The translations under genes and the position numbers were made by a program. This document shows positions 25,515-34,638 of a stretch of 64,000 bases of DNA, piece by piece. Each line of letters opens with the position of its first letter. Positions within the stretch are counted from its first letter, which is position 1. The notes below the pieces were generated by a model that saw only the letters and a list, made by a program, of their open reading frames with translations, was not told the DNA's origin and did no database searches. Source of the stretch: Fibrobacter succinogenes (GTDB lineage Bacteria > Fibrobacterota > Fibrobacteria > Fibrobacterales > Fibrobacteraceae); contig CACYRP010000002.1 of NCBI GenBank assembly GCA_902776765.1, forward strand, positions 39,035 to 103,034, given 5' to 3'.

Positions 25515-27227
25515 ATGAGAAACTACAACTTTAAAATGTGGCCATCCATATTCTTGGCTACATCGCTATTGTTTTTTGCATCATGCAGCGATTCTGCAAC
25601 CACGGCAAACGAAGATTCCAACCAACCTGAATCAGAAAAGCCAAGCACATCAAAGCAAACTAAGGAAGCTTACTGGATTCTTTCGGGCCGCGTAATCACG
25701 CTCGACAGCAATGCGGTACCGAACGCCAAAGTTTACCTTACCGACACCGATGATTCTACCGGCCGTGGCTATTACATTGATTCGGCAACGACCGACAAAA
25801 ATGGATATTACTTATTCGATCGCGAGAAAGATAAGCATACATATATCCCTTACAAGTACCATCTACTCGTAAGAGCCAAATATGCAAAGGATTCTCTTTA
25901 CGCCTTCTATGCCGACTATCCTAGATACCATAGAGTATACGAAGGAACAGAGGATTCACTTTATATTCCTATAAGAGTCCGAAAATATGTTACGGTCTTG
26001 ATGAGCACGCATAAGTTCGGTGATTTATACAGCAGCTACGGCTCCTCCGCAGAAAGTTATGCGGATTCCATTTGCTTTGGAGCAAACTTCCTTTGCCATA
26101 CATTTTCAAAAAAAGATTTTGAAAACAATTATTTTGTCAGCATCGACAATTTTCCTGCCGGCGAAATATCTGACATGCGTATATGGTTCGGCAAATATCC
26201 AACAATAATATCGACATCTACGACCGTCGGGCACAGAGACACTGTTATATGGGGTCATGAAATTGGAGGCTATCCAGAAGACACGCTCCAAATAACACTC
26301 CCCAAAGAGGCCGCAAAAATGTTGGATTCGATGGGTTTAGAACCGTCGCTAGATTTTCTACTCGCCCCCATCCGCACCAAAGATGAATTCGCAAGACGGC
26401 TCAACGATTCCCATGACTATTGCTATGACAGGTTGCTGGCAGGCAACGGTTACGAAGTCGAACTCATCCACGCAGAAAACGACGACGATGCAAACCGTTT
26501 TTGGGGAATGTTCAAGGAAATGAGTAAAGACATGCCCGTGTCTCGTTGGCTCGACAACACTTATGTTTCCAAGGACCGTTACTACTTGCCACGAGGAGCG
26601 CACATCATCGCATCCGTTGAACCGGGATTTACCCTGCCCGATACGCTATACAAGCTGCATAAGTACCATGTCAGCAATTGCCCAATGGTATTCTATAAAA
26701 AAGCAAATTCCAACGCAAACCAAGTCGCATATTTGGACGACGACTGTGAAGGAACGACAGAATACGAATCGCGCGACACCGCATTCCTCGCCAGTTTCTG
26801 GATCGATACGGACGAAGCTACCGCGGATTTTTCGAAGATCCTATCGGCCGGTAAAAAGGTCGGATTTGAAATGGCTCGCTGCGAAGATGATTCGAAATCC
26901 ATCTGCTTCCAAGTCAATACGGGAATCGACTCATCAAGTAAAATCTATGGAACATCAAAAATTTTCGATGGCAAAAAGCACCATGTCGCATTTGTCCTCT
27001 ACAACGAGCACCTTACAATCGCAATCGATGGCAATACCATCACGGACACCGTCCTTGAACTTTCGCAGGAGTTTTACGAAAACAACGTGAGCGGAATCAA
27101 GGTCGGGGATTTCACGCTAACCGACTTTATCATACACCGCTATAACAGTGACTTCCAGCGACCGGACTATAGCGACTGGAGACGAATGCGCGTATGGCTT
27201 AAGGCGTTCTACCTGCTGCAAAAGTAA
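25515..27227 (+). CDS. Large lipoprotein with carboxypeptidase-regulatory-like and LamG-like domains
   Basis: 570 residues. The signal peptide ends in the lipobox FFASC. After a Ser/Glu/Lys linker comes a β-sandwich at ~55-110 (LSGRVITLDSNAVPNAKVYL, in part; TTDKNGYYLF), typical of carboxypeptidase-regulatory-like domains. The middle is unassigned. Residues ~420-565 (FLASFWIDTDEA, IDSSSKIYG, HHVAFVLYNEHLTIAIDG) look like a LamG/concanavalin-type jelly roll. A surface role in binding or cell-envelope structure is plausible. It starts 48 bases after the TIM-barrel gene, with GAGGAAG before the ATG. Confidence 0.72.
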   Translation: MRNYNFKMWPSIFLATSLLFFASCSDSATTANEDSNQPESEKPSTSKQTKEAYWILSGRVITLDSNAVPNAKVYLTDTDDSTGRGYYIDSATTDKNGYYLFDREKDKHTYIPYKYHLLVRAKYAKDSLYAFYADYPRYHRVYEGTEDSLYIPIRVRKYVTVLMSTHKFGDLYSSYGSSAESYADSICFGANFLCHTFSKKDFENNYFVSIDNFPAGEISDMRIWFGKYPTIISTSTTVGHRDTVIWGHEIGGYPEDTLQITLPKEAAKMLDSMGLEPSLDFLLAPIRTKDEFARRLNDSHDYCYDRLLAGNGYEVELIHAENDDDANRFWGMFKEMSKDMPVSRWLDNTYVSKDRYYLPRGAHIIASVEPGFTLPDTLYKLHKYHVSNCPMVFYKKANSNANQVAYLDDDCEGTTEYESRDTAFLASFWIDTDEATADFSKILSAGKKVGFEMARCEDDSKSICFQVNTGIDSSSKIYGTSKIFDGKKHHVAFVLYNEHLTIAIDGNTITDTVLELSQEFYENNVSGIKVGDFTLTDFIIHRYNSDFQRPDYSDWRRMRVWLKAFYLLQK

Positions 27228-27359
27228 GTAGCCGTTTGCAAAACCGACGGTTTGTTAAGTCGACAGTCCCCTAAAGACAAAAAAACTCCCGTTTGGCGGT
27301 GAAAACAGCAATTTTTGTTCCATTTCACCGCCACTTTTGCATTTTCAGCATTCAAGCCA

Positions 27360-27394
27360 TAAAAAAAAGCCCCGTCGCTTGGACGAGGCTTTAA
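27360..27394 (-). terminator. Terminator downstream of efp
   Basis: A stem of AAGCCCCGTC and GACGAGGCTT with one mismatch closes the loop GCTTG; read on the minus strand it ends in eight Ts. It is about 200 bases after the efp stop, so the efp transcript would carry a long 3' region. Confidence 0.75.
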
Positions 27395-27420
27395 AAACAC
27401 ACTGGATGGGGCAAAGCCCC

Positions 27421-27590
27421 AACTCTTTGGCTCGGTTATGCCCATGCAAGCATGGTCGCAACATTGACGCTTCGCGTCTTGCTAAACGGCTCAGCCATAT
27501 TTGTGCAAGCACAACTGCGGCATTCGCCTTAGGGCATACTCGCCTTCTGAGTTGTCTTCCGCGCTACGCGCTCCAGGATGACGTAGTGAA
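27421..27590. repeat. Hairpin-rich intergenic region ending in GGATGACG
   Basis: Between the efp terminator and efp itself lie several short inverted repeats (GACGCTTCGCGTC, CGCGCTACGCGCTCC, GCCCATGCAAGCATGG). The end CCAGGATGACG is close to the CCAGAATGACA found at 32036-32118. No convincing gene is present. Confidence 0.4.
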
Positions 27591-27591
27591 A

Positions 27592-28176
27592 TTACTTCGC
27601 GCGTTCGAGGTAAGAACCGTCGCGGGTATCCACGCGGATCTTGGTGTTGTTTTCGATGAAGAGCGGAATCATCACCTTAGCGCCAGTTTCGAGAGTAGCT
27701 TCACGCATCACGTTACCGCTGGTGTTGCCCTGAACTGCCGGAGGAGCGTCAACAATCATCAAGTCAACGAAGGTCGGCGGGATAACTTCGATCGGAAGTG
27801 TAGCCATCGTCTTCGGATCCTTCCACCAAGTGACTTCGACAGTAGCGCCATCGAGGAGCCAAACTTCGCAGCCATTGAGAGCTTCCTTGGAGATTTCTTC
27901 AGTTTCCTGAGTTTCGCTGTTGAGGAAGTACCAAGTAGAACCGTCGTTGTAGAGGTAGGTCATTTCGGTGTAGGTCACATCAGCTTCTTCCACCGTATCA
28001 CCGCTCTTCCAGGTGCGTTCGAGAGTACGGCCAGTCACCAAGTTCTTGATACGAACGCGGTTGAAAGCCTGACCCTTACCCGGCTTCACAAACTGGTTTT
28101 CGATGATTTCATACGGCTGACCATCAACCATGATTTTCAATTTTTTACGGAATTCGTTGGTGCTTACAGTACCCAT
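27592..28176 (-). CDS. efp: Translation elongation factor P
   Basis: 194 residues, normal length. EF-P binds the ribosome between the P and E sites and relieves stalling at consecutive prolines. The modified loop is KPGKGQAF, with the acceptor at Lys34, as in bacteria that attach β-lysine. The C-terminal OB domain ends in KIRVDTRDGSYLERAK. GAGG precedes the ATG. The divergent neighbour is epmB, which makes the β-lysine for this very residue. Many secreted proteins in this window have proline runs that would need EF-P (for example the 196-672 product). Confidence 0.95.
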   Translation of the reverse strand: MGTVSTNEFRKKLKIMVDGQPYEIIENQFVKPGKGQAFNRVRIKNLVTGRTLERTWKSGDTVEEADVTYTEMTYLYNDGSTWYFLNSETQETEEISKEALNGCEVWLLDGATVEVTWWKDPKTMATLPIEVIPPTFVDLMIVDAPPAVQGNTSGNVMREATLETGAKVMIPLFIENNTKIRVDTRDGSYLERAK

Positions 28177-28217
28177 ATTATCCTCTTTTGGTTTTTGATT
28201 CTAAATTTAGCAATATA

Positions 28218-29186
28218 ATGGACAATTCTGTTAAAACTTTCACGCATATTTCTGAATTTTTAGACTATTTGGGCAAAGATTTTACAGGTTTGACAAGCGA
28301 AATGCAAGCAAACCTAGACCTCACCCCTTCGTTTGCCTTTAACTGTTCCAAGCATTACGCCGACCTTATCAAGAAATCGAGCGAGCCCGTCAAACTGCTA
28401 CGCGAGGTTCTCCCCAGCAAGGATGAACTTATAGAAGCGCCCGGCTTTGTCGATGATCCCGTCGGAGACCTCCCGGCCGGCAAGTCCGAATGCATCTTGC
28501 AAAAGTACGAGAATCGAGCCCTTATCGTTTCGACATCAGCCTGCGGTGTGCGTTGCCGATTCTGCTTTAGGCGCAACTACCCCTTCCAAGACACACAGAA
28601 TATTGCCAGTGAAGTTTCCAACTGGCTCGACGTGCACACGAGCATTTGGGAAGTCATTCTTTCAGGCGGAGATCCGCTAACGCTTGGCCCCGGGCCGTTC
28701 CGCGACCTCGTGGAAGCAATAGCATTCCACCCTTCCGTCACGACACTCCGCATCCACACGCGACTCCCCGTGATGCGCCCCGACCTTGTGATGCAACATT
28801 TCGAATTGCTCCGCGAATTACCCGCGCGATTCAATTGCGTTTTGGTCGTGCATGCCAATCATCCCGACGAACTGGACGAAGAATCTGCAGCCGTTTTTGT
28901 GCAACTCAAATTCAGCGGTTGGACACTCTTGAACCAGAGCGTGATGCTGAAAGGCGTGAACGATGATGCCGAAACGCTCGAACGCCTATGCCGAAAGCTT
29001 TTTGAACAAGGTGTCCTCCCCTACTACTTGCACCAGCTGGACCACGCGAAAGGTGTTGCGCATTTTGAAATCAGCGATGAACGCGCCCGCGAACTCATCG
29101 CACAAATCCGCACAAAGCTCCCCGGCTACCTCGTGCCGAAACTCGTCCGCGAAATCGCCGGCGAGAAAAGCAAAACGCCTGTGTAA
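28218..29186 (+). CDS. epmB: EF-P β-lysylation protein, lysine 2,3-aminomutase family
   Basis: 322 residues from the ATG at 28218; a TTG ten codons earlier has no ribosome-binding site. It is a radical-SAM, PLP enzyme that converts (S)-lysine to (R)-β-lysine. The cluster motif is C109-x3-C113-x2-C116 in CGVRCRFCFRRN. The C-terminus (LPYYLHQLD, GVAHFEI, GYLVPKLVREI) is the EpmB form rather than the longer catabolic KamA, which has an extra zinc/tetramer domain. Divergent placement beside efp supports the role. EpmA, the ligase, is not in the window. Confidence 0.93.
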   Translation: MDNSVKTFTHISEFLDYLGKDFTGLTSEMQANLDLTPSFAFNCSKHYADLIKKSSEPVKLLREVLPSKDELIEAPGFVDDPVGDLPAGKSECILQKYENRALIVSTSACGVRCRFCFRRNYPFQDTQNIASEVSNWLDVHTSIWEVILSGGDPLTLGPGPFRDLVEAIAFHPSVTTLRIHTRLPVMRPDLVMQHFELLRELPARFNCVLVVHANHPDELDEESAAVFVQLKFSGWTLLNQSVMLKGVNDDAETLERLCRKLFEQGVLPYYLHQLDHAKGVAHFEISDERARELIAQIRTKLPGYLVPKLVREIAGEKSKTPV

Positions 29187-29254
29187 TGAGGTCGGGGCTT
29201 ACGCTCCTTTGAGCTGTGAGGTCACAACCTACGGTTGCTTTGAGGTAAAGTCTC

Positions 29255-29290
29255 CTCGTTTGTCATCTTGAACGCATCCAGAATGGCAAT
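29255..29290. repeat. Short GTCATCTTGAACG / CCAGAATGGCA element
   Basis: In the convergent gap between epmB and the barrel protein, TTGTCATCTTGAACG is followed by CATCCAGAATGGCAATG. It resembles the TGTCAT...ATGACA units in other gaps and probably belongs to the same dispersed family. Confidence 0.35.
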
Positions 29291-29298
29291 GCTATTGA

Positions 29299-30069
29299 TT
29301 AAAACCAATATCCAACGCCAAGCTGGACTTTGTTGAACAGGTAATACGAGCCGACAATACTTTCGTCGATATATCGGGATCCCTGAGTAACAGATTCTGT
29401 TCCTGCGTCTGTACGGCTGCTCCCCCAAGAAACGGTGTAACTGCCACAAGTTTTATCGACCGATACGACATCGGTCAATCGATACATCAAATGGACATCG
29501 ACAAATAAGCCTGACGAAAACACATGGCCTATACCGAACGAGGCCCCCGCTCCAAAAGTACGGTCTTCATGACATTTGTCAGAACGATGTTCTTTAGGGA
29601 TGTAAAACTCGCTTTTCCTCATGAGCAAAAAATCAAAAACAGGACCGAGTTCAAAATAGATGATATCCCGAACATGCGCCTGGGCAAGCACCGGAATTTC
29701 TAGACTCAAAAGATAGTCCTTGTTCTTTCCTGACCAATTTCCGCCACTTTCGCAATCACAATCGAACCCCATTTGCATGTAATCCGAAGCAAAATAACGA
29801 TAGTCGATCCCAATCTCCGAATGCAGATAAAGCCACGGCAAGAATTTGTATCGAGCATCAAACGAAAGCGATGCGCCATACCCAACCCCATCCGCATAAA
29901 CGCCCCAAGGCGCATCGGTAACCTCGACAATTCTGTTTACACCAGCGTGAACACCCAAACGAAGCGGCATTTTCGCAACCGCACCAGCCGCAGGTTCCGC
30001 AGCACCTGCAAGCATCGGCAAGCAAGCCAACAAAGTGACCGCCAATTGGCCTATTCTTTTTTTCAACAT
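29299..30069 (-). CDS. Outer-membrane β-barrel protein
   Basis: 256 residues with a signal peptide ending in LAGAA (about residue 23). The rest is made of alternating amphipathic strands (LRLGVHAGVNRI, YGASLSFDARYKF, WLYLHSEIGIDYRYF) and ends in VQLGVGYWF, whose terminal aromatic Phe is the usual BAM recognition signal. It resembles the proteins at 57823-58749 and 58930-59637 in layout. GGAGG lies seven bases before the ATG. It starts 25 bases after the lipoprotein gene's stop, so the two probably share a transcript. Confidence 0.78.
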   Translation of the reverse strand: MLKKRIGQLAVTLLACLPMLAGAAEPAAGAVAKMPLRLGVHAGVNRIVEVTDAPWGVYADGVGYGASLSFDARYKFLPWLYLHSEIGIDYRYFASDYMQMGFDCDCESGGNWSGKNKDYLLSLEIPVLAQAHVRDIIYFELGPVFDFLLMRKSEFYIPKEHRSDKCHEDRTFGAGASFGIGHVFSSGLFVDVHLMYRLTDVVSVDKTCGSYTVSWGSSRTDAGTESVTQGSRYIDESIVGSYYLFNKVQLGVGYWF

Positions 30070-30094
30070 ATTTTCCTCCTAACACAGATAATTG

Positions 30095-31063
30095 TTACTT
30101 TCTTTCGCGACCGAGAATGCCGTTGATGCAATCTTCGAATTCTTCGCTGTTGCTCCGTTCATATCGCAAAGCTTCTGATTCAGAATTTTCATACCTCGAA
30201 TGTTGCAAATATTCTGCATTTTCATCGCGACACAATTCAGGAGGAACATCGTGTTTGACGCTATAAACACCCACACAAGTTGTTTCTCCGGACTTTAAAG
30301 ATACAGACACGCTATCGCGATAACGAGCATATTTCAAGTTTAAATCAAACACGCGATTTTCAAAAGCAAACTTCATACTCTTATTCGTTTTTTCTTGAAC
30401 CGTAATTCCATATTTTTCCGCACTAGAGCCAACAACTCGCGAACCATAAAACACATATTTTATCCGAAGGTCACTATTTGCCTTGCCAAAGAAGTCAAAC
30501 AAATCATTCACAAATACAGAATTCATATAATCATAATCAGCACGGTCATCCGCGCGAAATTCGACTTTATTTCCATCAATTTTTAAATACTTATTATAGC
30601 CTTCATTTCCACAACCATACTCATCATTAACATATATACACTGCGTCATGAGCCAAGTACCATCTAATTTTCCAGAAGATCCACCAACAAGAATATCAGT
30701 ATCTACTTCCTTTGTAGATTTATCTTCATAATAATACGAAAGTAACAATGTATCATTACGGAATTTATAAGCGAAACTTTGTTTATCAACAAAATAATAA
30801 TTGGGATCAAAAACAAACGATTCGCCTCGTTTCAAACAACCACCCAAAACTTCTAGAAATACCGTCATCGAATCGCGGACTTCATCAATATTTGCATATC
30901 CCGATTGCATCACACGGGCCGCAGCAAACTGATTTGCGAAATCTTCAGTAATATCGGCACATGAATTTCCATCTTCGGTAAAACCAGCGCACCCCGCTAG
31001 CAAGGCTATGCATGCAAGGCTATTAGTCAAAATATTTTGTACAACAGATTTATTCTTTTTCAT
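30095..31063 (-). CDS. Lipoprotein paired with a TIGR02147 regulator, unknown
   Basis: 322 residues. The signal peptide ends in the lipobox LLAGC. The mature part is low in GC, acidic and rich in Tyr, Asp and Ser, with many short β-strand-like stretches (YFVDKQSFAYKFRND, LKIDGNKVEFRADD). Cysteines are spread through it. No known domain is recognised. The start overlaps the end of the TIGR02147 gene by 14 bases, an arrangement seen repeatedly in Fibrobacter, where this regulator family precedes lipoprotein genes. Confidence 0.7.
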   Translation of the reverse strand: MKKNKSVVQNILTNSLACIALLAGCAGFTEDGNSCADITEDFANQFAAARVMQSGYANIDEVRDSMTVFLEVLGGCLKRGESFVFDPNYYFVDKQSFAYKFRNDTLLLSYYYEDKSTKEVDTDILVGGSSGKLDGTWLMTQCIYVNDEYGCGNEGYNKYLKIDGNKVEFRADDRADYDYMNSVFVNDLFDFFGKANSDLRIKYVFYGSRVVGSSAEKYGITVQEKTNKSMKFAFENRVFDLNLKYARYRDSVSVSLKSGETTCVGVYSVKHDVPPELCRDENAEYLQHSRYENSESEALRYERSNSEEFEDCINGILGRERK

Positions 31064-31883
31064 TTTTCTCCACCTTTTTGCTCAATGGAAAGAGCTGTAA
31101 ATTCAATCGATAAACTCGGTCGTAATTTTTCACATTCGAAACAATATCCGCAACTTTTTTACGGAAAGCATCAAGTTCAGCAGCAAGGCGCTCGTAGGCT
31201 TCACGGTCAAGCCCCATCGTCATTCCAGAGACGTGGCGGTAATCGCGCGTGTAACGATCCAACGCTTCGGCGGCCAACTGCGAATATTGCTTTTGCATGT
31301 TGACCACCGTTGCCGATACCACTTCGCGGGTACTCGAAACACCTTCGCTCGTTTGATGGTAATTTCCACATTCATCTTTTTGCAAAAGACCAAGAGACTC
31401 TTGAAGTTCCAAAGATTCGCGAGCTTCAGCTGCAGAAATGGCGGGCACAAGAGTGTGCCCCATTTCGAGCGGGGTTGCTCCTGGCATAATCGGGGCCAGT
31501 TCTCGGAGTACCGGATTTGCCCACGACGAAAAATACGCAAACGATTTCGCTTCCAAGAATTCCACGCGATTTTCTTGCGCAATTTTCATCATCTTTTCAA
31601 ACGAAGAATTGCGGACATCGGGCTTTGCCGAATCGCAGAACGAAACCATTTGGCGGAAAAATTCAGCCTGCGCCCCCGACAAGTTCATCGCCGGCAAAAC
31701 TTTTTCTACAGCAACCTTTGAAAGTCGAGTTTTACCGTCACAAACAAGCTTTAGAAAACCAGATGAAGAAAACCCCGCAAGTTTCGCAAACTCACGCCAC
31801 GTAAATGCGGAACACTTTTTACGGCTCTCGTAAAAGTCTCGAATGTACTCGCGGTAATTTCTGTATTCAAAAACGGATTTCAT
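31050..31883 (-). CDS. TIGR02147-family protein (Fibrobacter paralogous HTH regulator)
   Basis: 277 residues. The N-terminus, VFEYRNYREYIRDFYESRK, and the following FTWREFAKLAGFSSSGFLK helix-turn-helix are diagnostic of this family. The N-terminal half is the predicted DNA-binding part, and the C-terminal half (DUF4423-like) ends with YRLNLQLFPLSK. The family is strongly expanded in Fibrobacter succinogenes and its regulatory role is inferred, not proven. It overlaps the downstream lipoprotein start, suggesting it controls that gene. The 5' gap is AT-rich with no clear site. Confidence 0.88.
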   Translation of the reverse strand: MKSVFEYRNYREYIRDFYESRKKCSAFTWREFAKLAGFSSSGFLKLVCDGKTRLSKVAVEKVLPAMNLSGAQAEFFRQMVSFCDSAKPDVRNSSFEKMMKIAQENRVEFLEAKSFAYFSSWANPVLRELAPIMPGATPLEMGHTLVPAISAAEARESLELQESLGLLQKDECGNYHQTSEGVSSTREVVSATVVNMQKQYSQLAAEALDRYTRDYRHVSGMTMGLDREAYERLAAELDAFRKKVADIVSNVKNYDRVYRLNLQLFPLSKKVEKNEKE

Positions 31884-32035
31884 TTTGCAACTTTTCTTAC
31901 TTACAAAAATAAAATATCCGTCATCTTAAATCAATATTAATGAAACAAATTTTGCAATTTTAATTAAATTTATGCATTTTTAAACGTTATTTTACAATTT
32001 TTACCAAGTCATAAGAAACAACCTGTTTCATATAA

Positions 32036-32118
32036 AAGGCCCCGCCTTGCATCGACAAAGGCGAGGATGACAAAGAATTATGGATTCAATCGGCCCTACG
32101 GGCCTCCAGAATGACAAT
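32036..32118. repeat. Hairpins with GGATGACA and AGAATGACA ends
   Basis: Two hairpins lie between the Dcu transporter and the TIGR02147 gene: CGCCTT...AAGGCG followed by AGGATGACA, and GGCCCTACGGGCC followed by CCAGAATGACA. The first could also act as the transporter terminator on the minus strand, since its stem is followed there by CTTTTATA. The rest of the gap (31884-32035) is AT-rich and holds nothing recognised. Confidence 0.45.
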
Positions 32119-32123
32119 CTCGT

Positions 32124-33494
32124 TTAATAAAACACTTTCACGAGAAGCGAGCCGACAATCGTCGAAACAATAACGCTCACTAAGCCCGGCAACATAAAGC
32201 TGTGGTTCAGCAAATACTTTCCGATAACGGTCGTGCCCGAACGATCAAAGTTCACCGTCGCAATGTCGGACGGATAGTTCGGAATAAAGAAGTATCCATA
32301 AACACTCGGGAGCACGCCCAAAAGTACCGGCCCAGGAATTTCAAGGCTATAGGCTAGCGGAAGCATAGCAACCACCACCGCTCCCTGCGAATTGATAAGC
32401 ACACTCACCGCAAAGAACGCAAACGCAATCGACCACGAATAATGTTGCACAACATTCTTGAGCCCGCCCTGCATCACATCCATGTAATTTGCAAAGTACG
32501 TATCGGCAAGCCACGCAATCCCGTAAATAGCAACGACCGCAACCATGCCGCTCTGCCACACCGCTCCCGACACGGCCTTCTTGGGATTCGCCTTGCAACA
32601 AAGAATCATGAACGCCGCCGCAGAAATCATGACAATCTGAATTATGACATTCATCGCTAGCGGTTTCACTTGCGCAACGCCATCGACAATCTTCCCCGTC
32701 GGGAATTTGGGGCGAATGTCGTGACCTGAAATTTGGCAAATAGAGAAAATCACAATCACCGCAAGCGCTGCAAGAAAGATATAAACCGCACGTTTTGCAT
32801 CTTTCGAAACTTTCTTGTCAAGCACAGAAGCCGTAGAGCCAAACATATATTCTTTCATCTGCGGATCTTTTAAGCGTGCCTGATAAGCCGGGTCTTTATC
32901 GAGGTCCAGCCCTCGCCTGTACGAGATTGCCGCAGCAGCCATAATGCCGCAAACACACGCGGGAATCGTAATCGCAATGACCTGCAAGTTGTTTATTTCG
33001 AATCCATTCGCGTTAGAAATAATGACGAACGAAGCGACCGCTGCTGCAATCGGCGAACACGTAATGCCCACCTGCGACGCCACCGAAGCTACGGCACAAG
33101 GCCGCTCCGGGCGAATACCCTTCTTGAGCGAGATATCGCAAATAATCGGCATCAACGTATAAACCACATGCCCCGTCCCCACAAGCACCGTCAAAAAGAA
33201 AGTGCAAAGCGGCGCAAGAAACGTAATATAATCCGGATGCCGACGCAGCAAGCGTTCCGCAATCTGGATAAGCCAATCCATACCGCCCGACGCCTGCATA
33301 ATGCCCGCACAAGTCACCGCCGCGATGATGATGTAAATGACATCTGTTGGAGGCTTGCCCGGTTGCATTCCAAAGCCAAGCACGAGAATCGCAAGACCAA
33401 TTCCTGAAATCGCCCCAAGCGCAAGGCTCCCGTAACGCGAGCCCACATAAAGCGCCAACAACACTATCAAAAGCTGAATAATCATTAAAGCCAT
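32124..33494 (-). CDS. Anaerobic C4-dicarboxylate transporter, DcuA/DcuB family
   Basis: 456 residues from the ATG at 33494, with AGAAGGAG just before it; the 13 upstream residues are basic and lack a site. About ten to twelve membrane segments are visible, starting IIQLLIVLLALYVG. Family stretches are GGMDWLIQIAERLLRRHP, LVGTGHVVYTLMPII and SQVGITCSPIAAAVASF. Dcu carriers exchange fumarate, malate, aspartate and succinate across the inner membrane. In a succinate-forming anaerobe it would export succinate, matching the fumarate reductase subunit at the window's right edge. A hairpin (GCGGG...CCCGC) lies in the leader before the start. Confidence 0.9.
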   Translation of the reverse strand: MALMIIQLLIVLLALYVGSRYGSLALGAISGIGLAILVLGFGMQPGKPPTDVIYIIIAAVTCAGIMQASGGMDWLIQIAERLLRRHPDYITFLAPLCTFFLTVLVGTGHVVYTLMPIICDISLKKGIRPERPCAVASVASQVGITCSPIAAAVASFVIISNANGFEINNLQVIAITIPACVCGIMAAAAISYRRGLDLDKDPAYQARLKDPQMKEYMFGSTASVLDKKVSKDAKRAVYIFLAALAVIVIFSICQISGHDIRPKFPTGKIVDGVAQVKPLAMNVIIQIVMISAAAFMILCCKANPKKAVSGAVWQSGMVAVVAIYGIAWLADTYFANYMDVMQGGLKNVVQHYSWSIAFAFFAVSVLINSQGAVVVAMLPLAYSLEIPGPVLLGVLPSVYGYFFIPNYPSDIATVNFDRSGTTVIGKYLLNHSFMLPGLVSVIVSTIVGSLLVKVFY

Positions 33495-33540
33495 ATATCT
33501 CCTTCTGAGCGGGTTTAAATGAGCCCGCATCAAAAGAAAA

Positions 33541-33568
33541 TATATACTCTAAATTGAGGAATTGTTAA
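33541..33568 (-). promoter_or_regulatory. Possible σ70-type promoter of the Dcu gene
   Basis: On the minus strand TTAACA (-35, five of six bases) is separated by 16 bases from TATATA (-10). Transcription would start near 33534, about 40 bases before the Dcu ATG. The -35 overlaps the stop of the upstream gene, so Dcu may have its own start as well as readthrough. Confidence 0.45.
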
Positions 33569-34638
33569 TAAGAAAGGACCGATTCTAAAAATTTCCTTTC
33601 GAGCAAGTCGTTAAAATCCGCAGGATTCATAACACTCAACTGAGAATTCTTGCAATACACCAAGCAATTGCCATTGAGCCCACCTAGCCAATTCATGTCC
33701 TTCAATACAAGATCAATTCCATCATTTATGGCATAATCAATGACATCATATTCCGAGATTCCAGAGCAGCCCTTACGTTCAAAATATTCATGGAACTGCA
33801 TCACATCGCATTTCGGTTTAAATTTATCTATAAAAAACACTTCCGTTTTCAAAGAAAGCAAATCAACCGACGGCAACTTCCTTACATTCATACGTTTTTG
33901 AAAATCATTGAAAGAAGTCGCATTAGCAATCAAGAGGCTCTTATCACATTCTTGGGCATTAAAGAACAGCACGACAACATCGTCTCGATCACTTTCATAC
34001 TCATCGATTTTCGATTGAACTATTTTCAAAAAGGAACCACAATTACTATAATAATCAAGCGCGTTGTCAGCCGATATTTTATCTATATACATCACTTCAT
34101 ATTTCCAAAAACGCTTTTTTGTTTTATCGAAATTTGGAATTCGAAGTTTATCATTCAAATACAAATACAAAATTTTTTCAGGAGTCAGTCTAATAACAAA
34201 GCTATCGGCATTAAGGTGTTTTCTCAATTTTTTTTCGTTTATTTTTTCTGCGCAAAGCTTATCATATAAAGCATTATCTATAGCATAAACGTTAATTTCG
34301 TAAGCTTTTTCTACAGAACTGTTTTTTACAAAAAAACTTTTTTCTTTTGAGACCACATCGAAAACAAGTGTTTTTTGGTCATCGGGTTTAAAGATTGGCT
34401 GGTCTATCGGGATCGAAATACTAACCCGTTCATAGGCATTTACAAGATCTAAATCGATTTTTTGTCCGTCAATATTAACATTGCTAAAATAAACCAAAGG
34501 CTTTTTAGCAATCATATATAATTGCGCATTTATTATCGCATTTTGAATACATTCGTCTTTCATTGCCCTGGCAATATCATTCGCCAAAAGCGGACAACAC
34601 ACCAACTTCAATGTCGTTGACAAGACATTCATACCCAC
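33565..34638 (-). CDS. Unknown protein, AT-rich gene
   Basis: 357 residues, no clear signal peptide or membrane segment, although the N-terminus (LVCCPLLA) has two cysteines. Composition is rich in Asp, Lys, Tyr and Ile, unlike the GC-richer neighbours, which hints at recent acquisition. Segments such as VVVLFFNAQECDKSLL and IDLVLKDMNWLGGLN look like α/β structure. No family is recognised. It precedes the Dcu gene by about 70 bases in the same direction. A CRP-like palindrome lies ~170 bases before its start. Confidence 0.6.
   Translation of the reverse strand: MGMNVLSTTLKLVCCPLLANDIARAMKDECIQNAIINAQLYMIAKKPLVYFSNVNIDGQKIDLDLVNAYERVSISIPIDQPIFKPDDQKTLVFDVVSKEKSFFVKNSSVEKAYEINVYAIDNALYDKLCAEKINEKKLRKHLNADSFVIRLTPEKILYLYLNDKLRIPNFDKTKKRFWKYEVMYIDKISADNALDYYSNCGSFLKIVQSKIDEYESDRDDVVVLFFNAQECDKSLLIANATSFNDFQKRMNVRKLPSVDLLSLKTEVFFIDKFKPKCDVMQFHEYFERKGCSGISEYDVIDYAINDGIDLVLKDMNWLGGLNGNCLVYCKNSQLSVMNPADFNDLLERKFLESVLSY

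Noticed and set aside
28214..28219. TATAAT overlapping the epmB ATG as a promoter
   Set aside because: A -10 box over the start codon could not give a transcript carrying that codon; it is treated as chance in AT-rich sequence.
28217..29270. Extra frames inside epmB (for example 28646-28966 and 28963-29271)
   Set aside because: They are out-of-frame shadows of a complete EpmB with all motifs in one frame.
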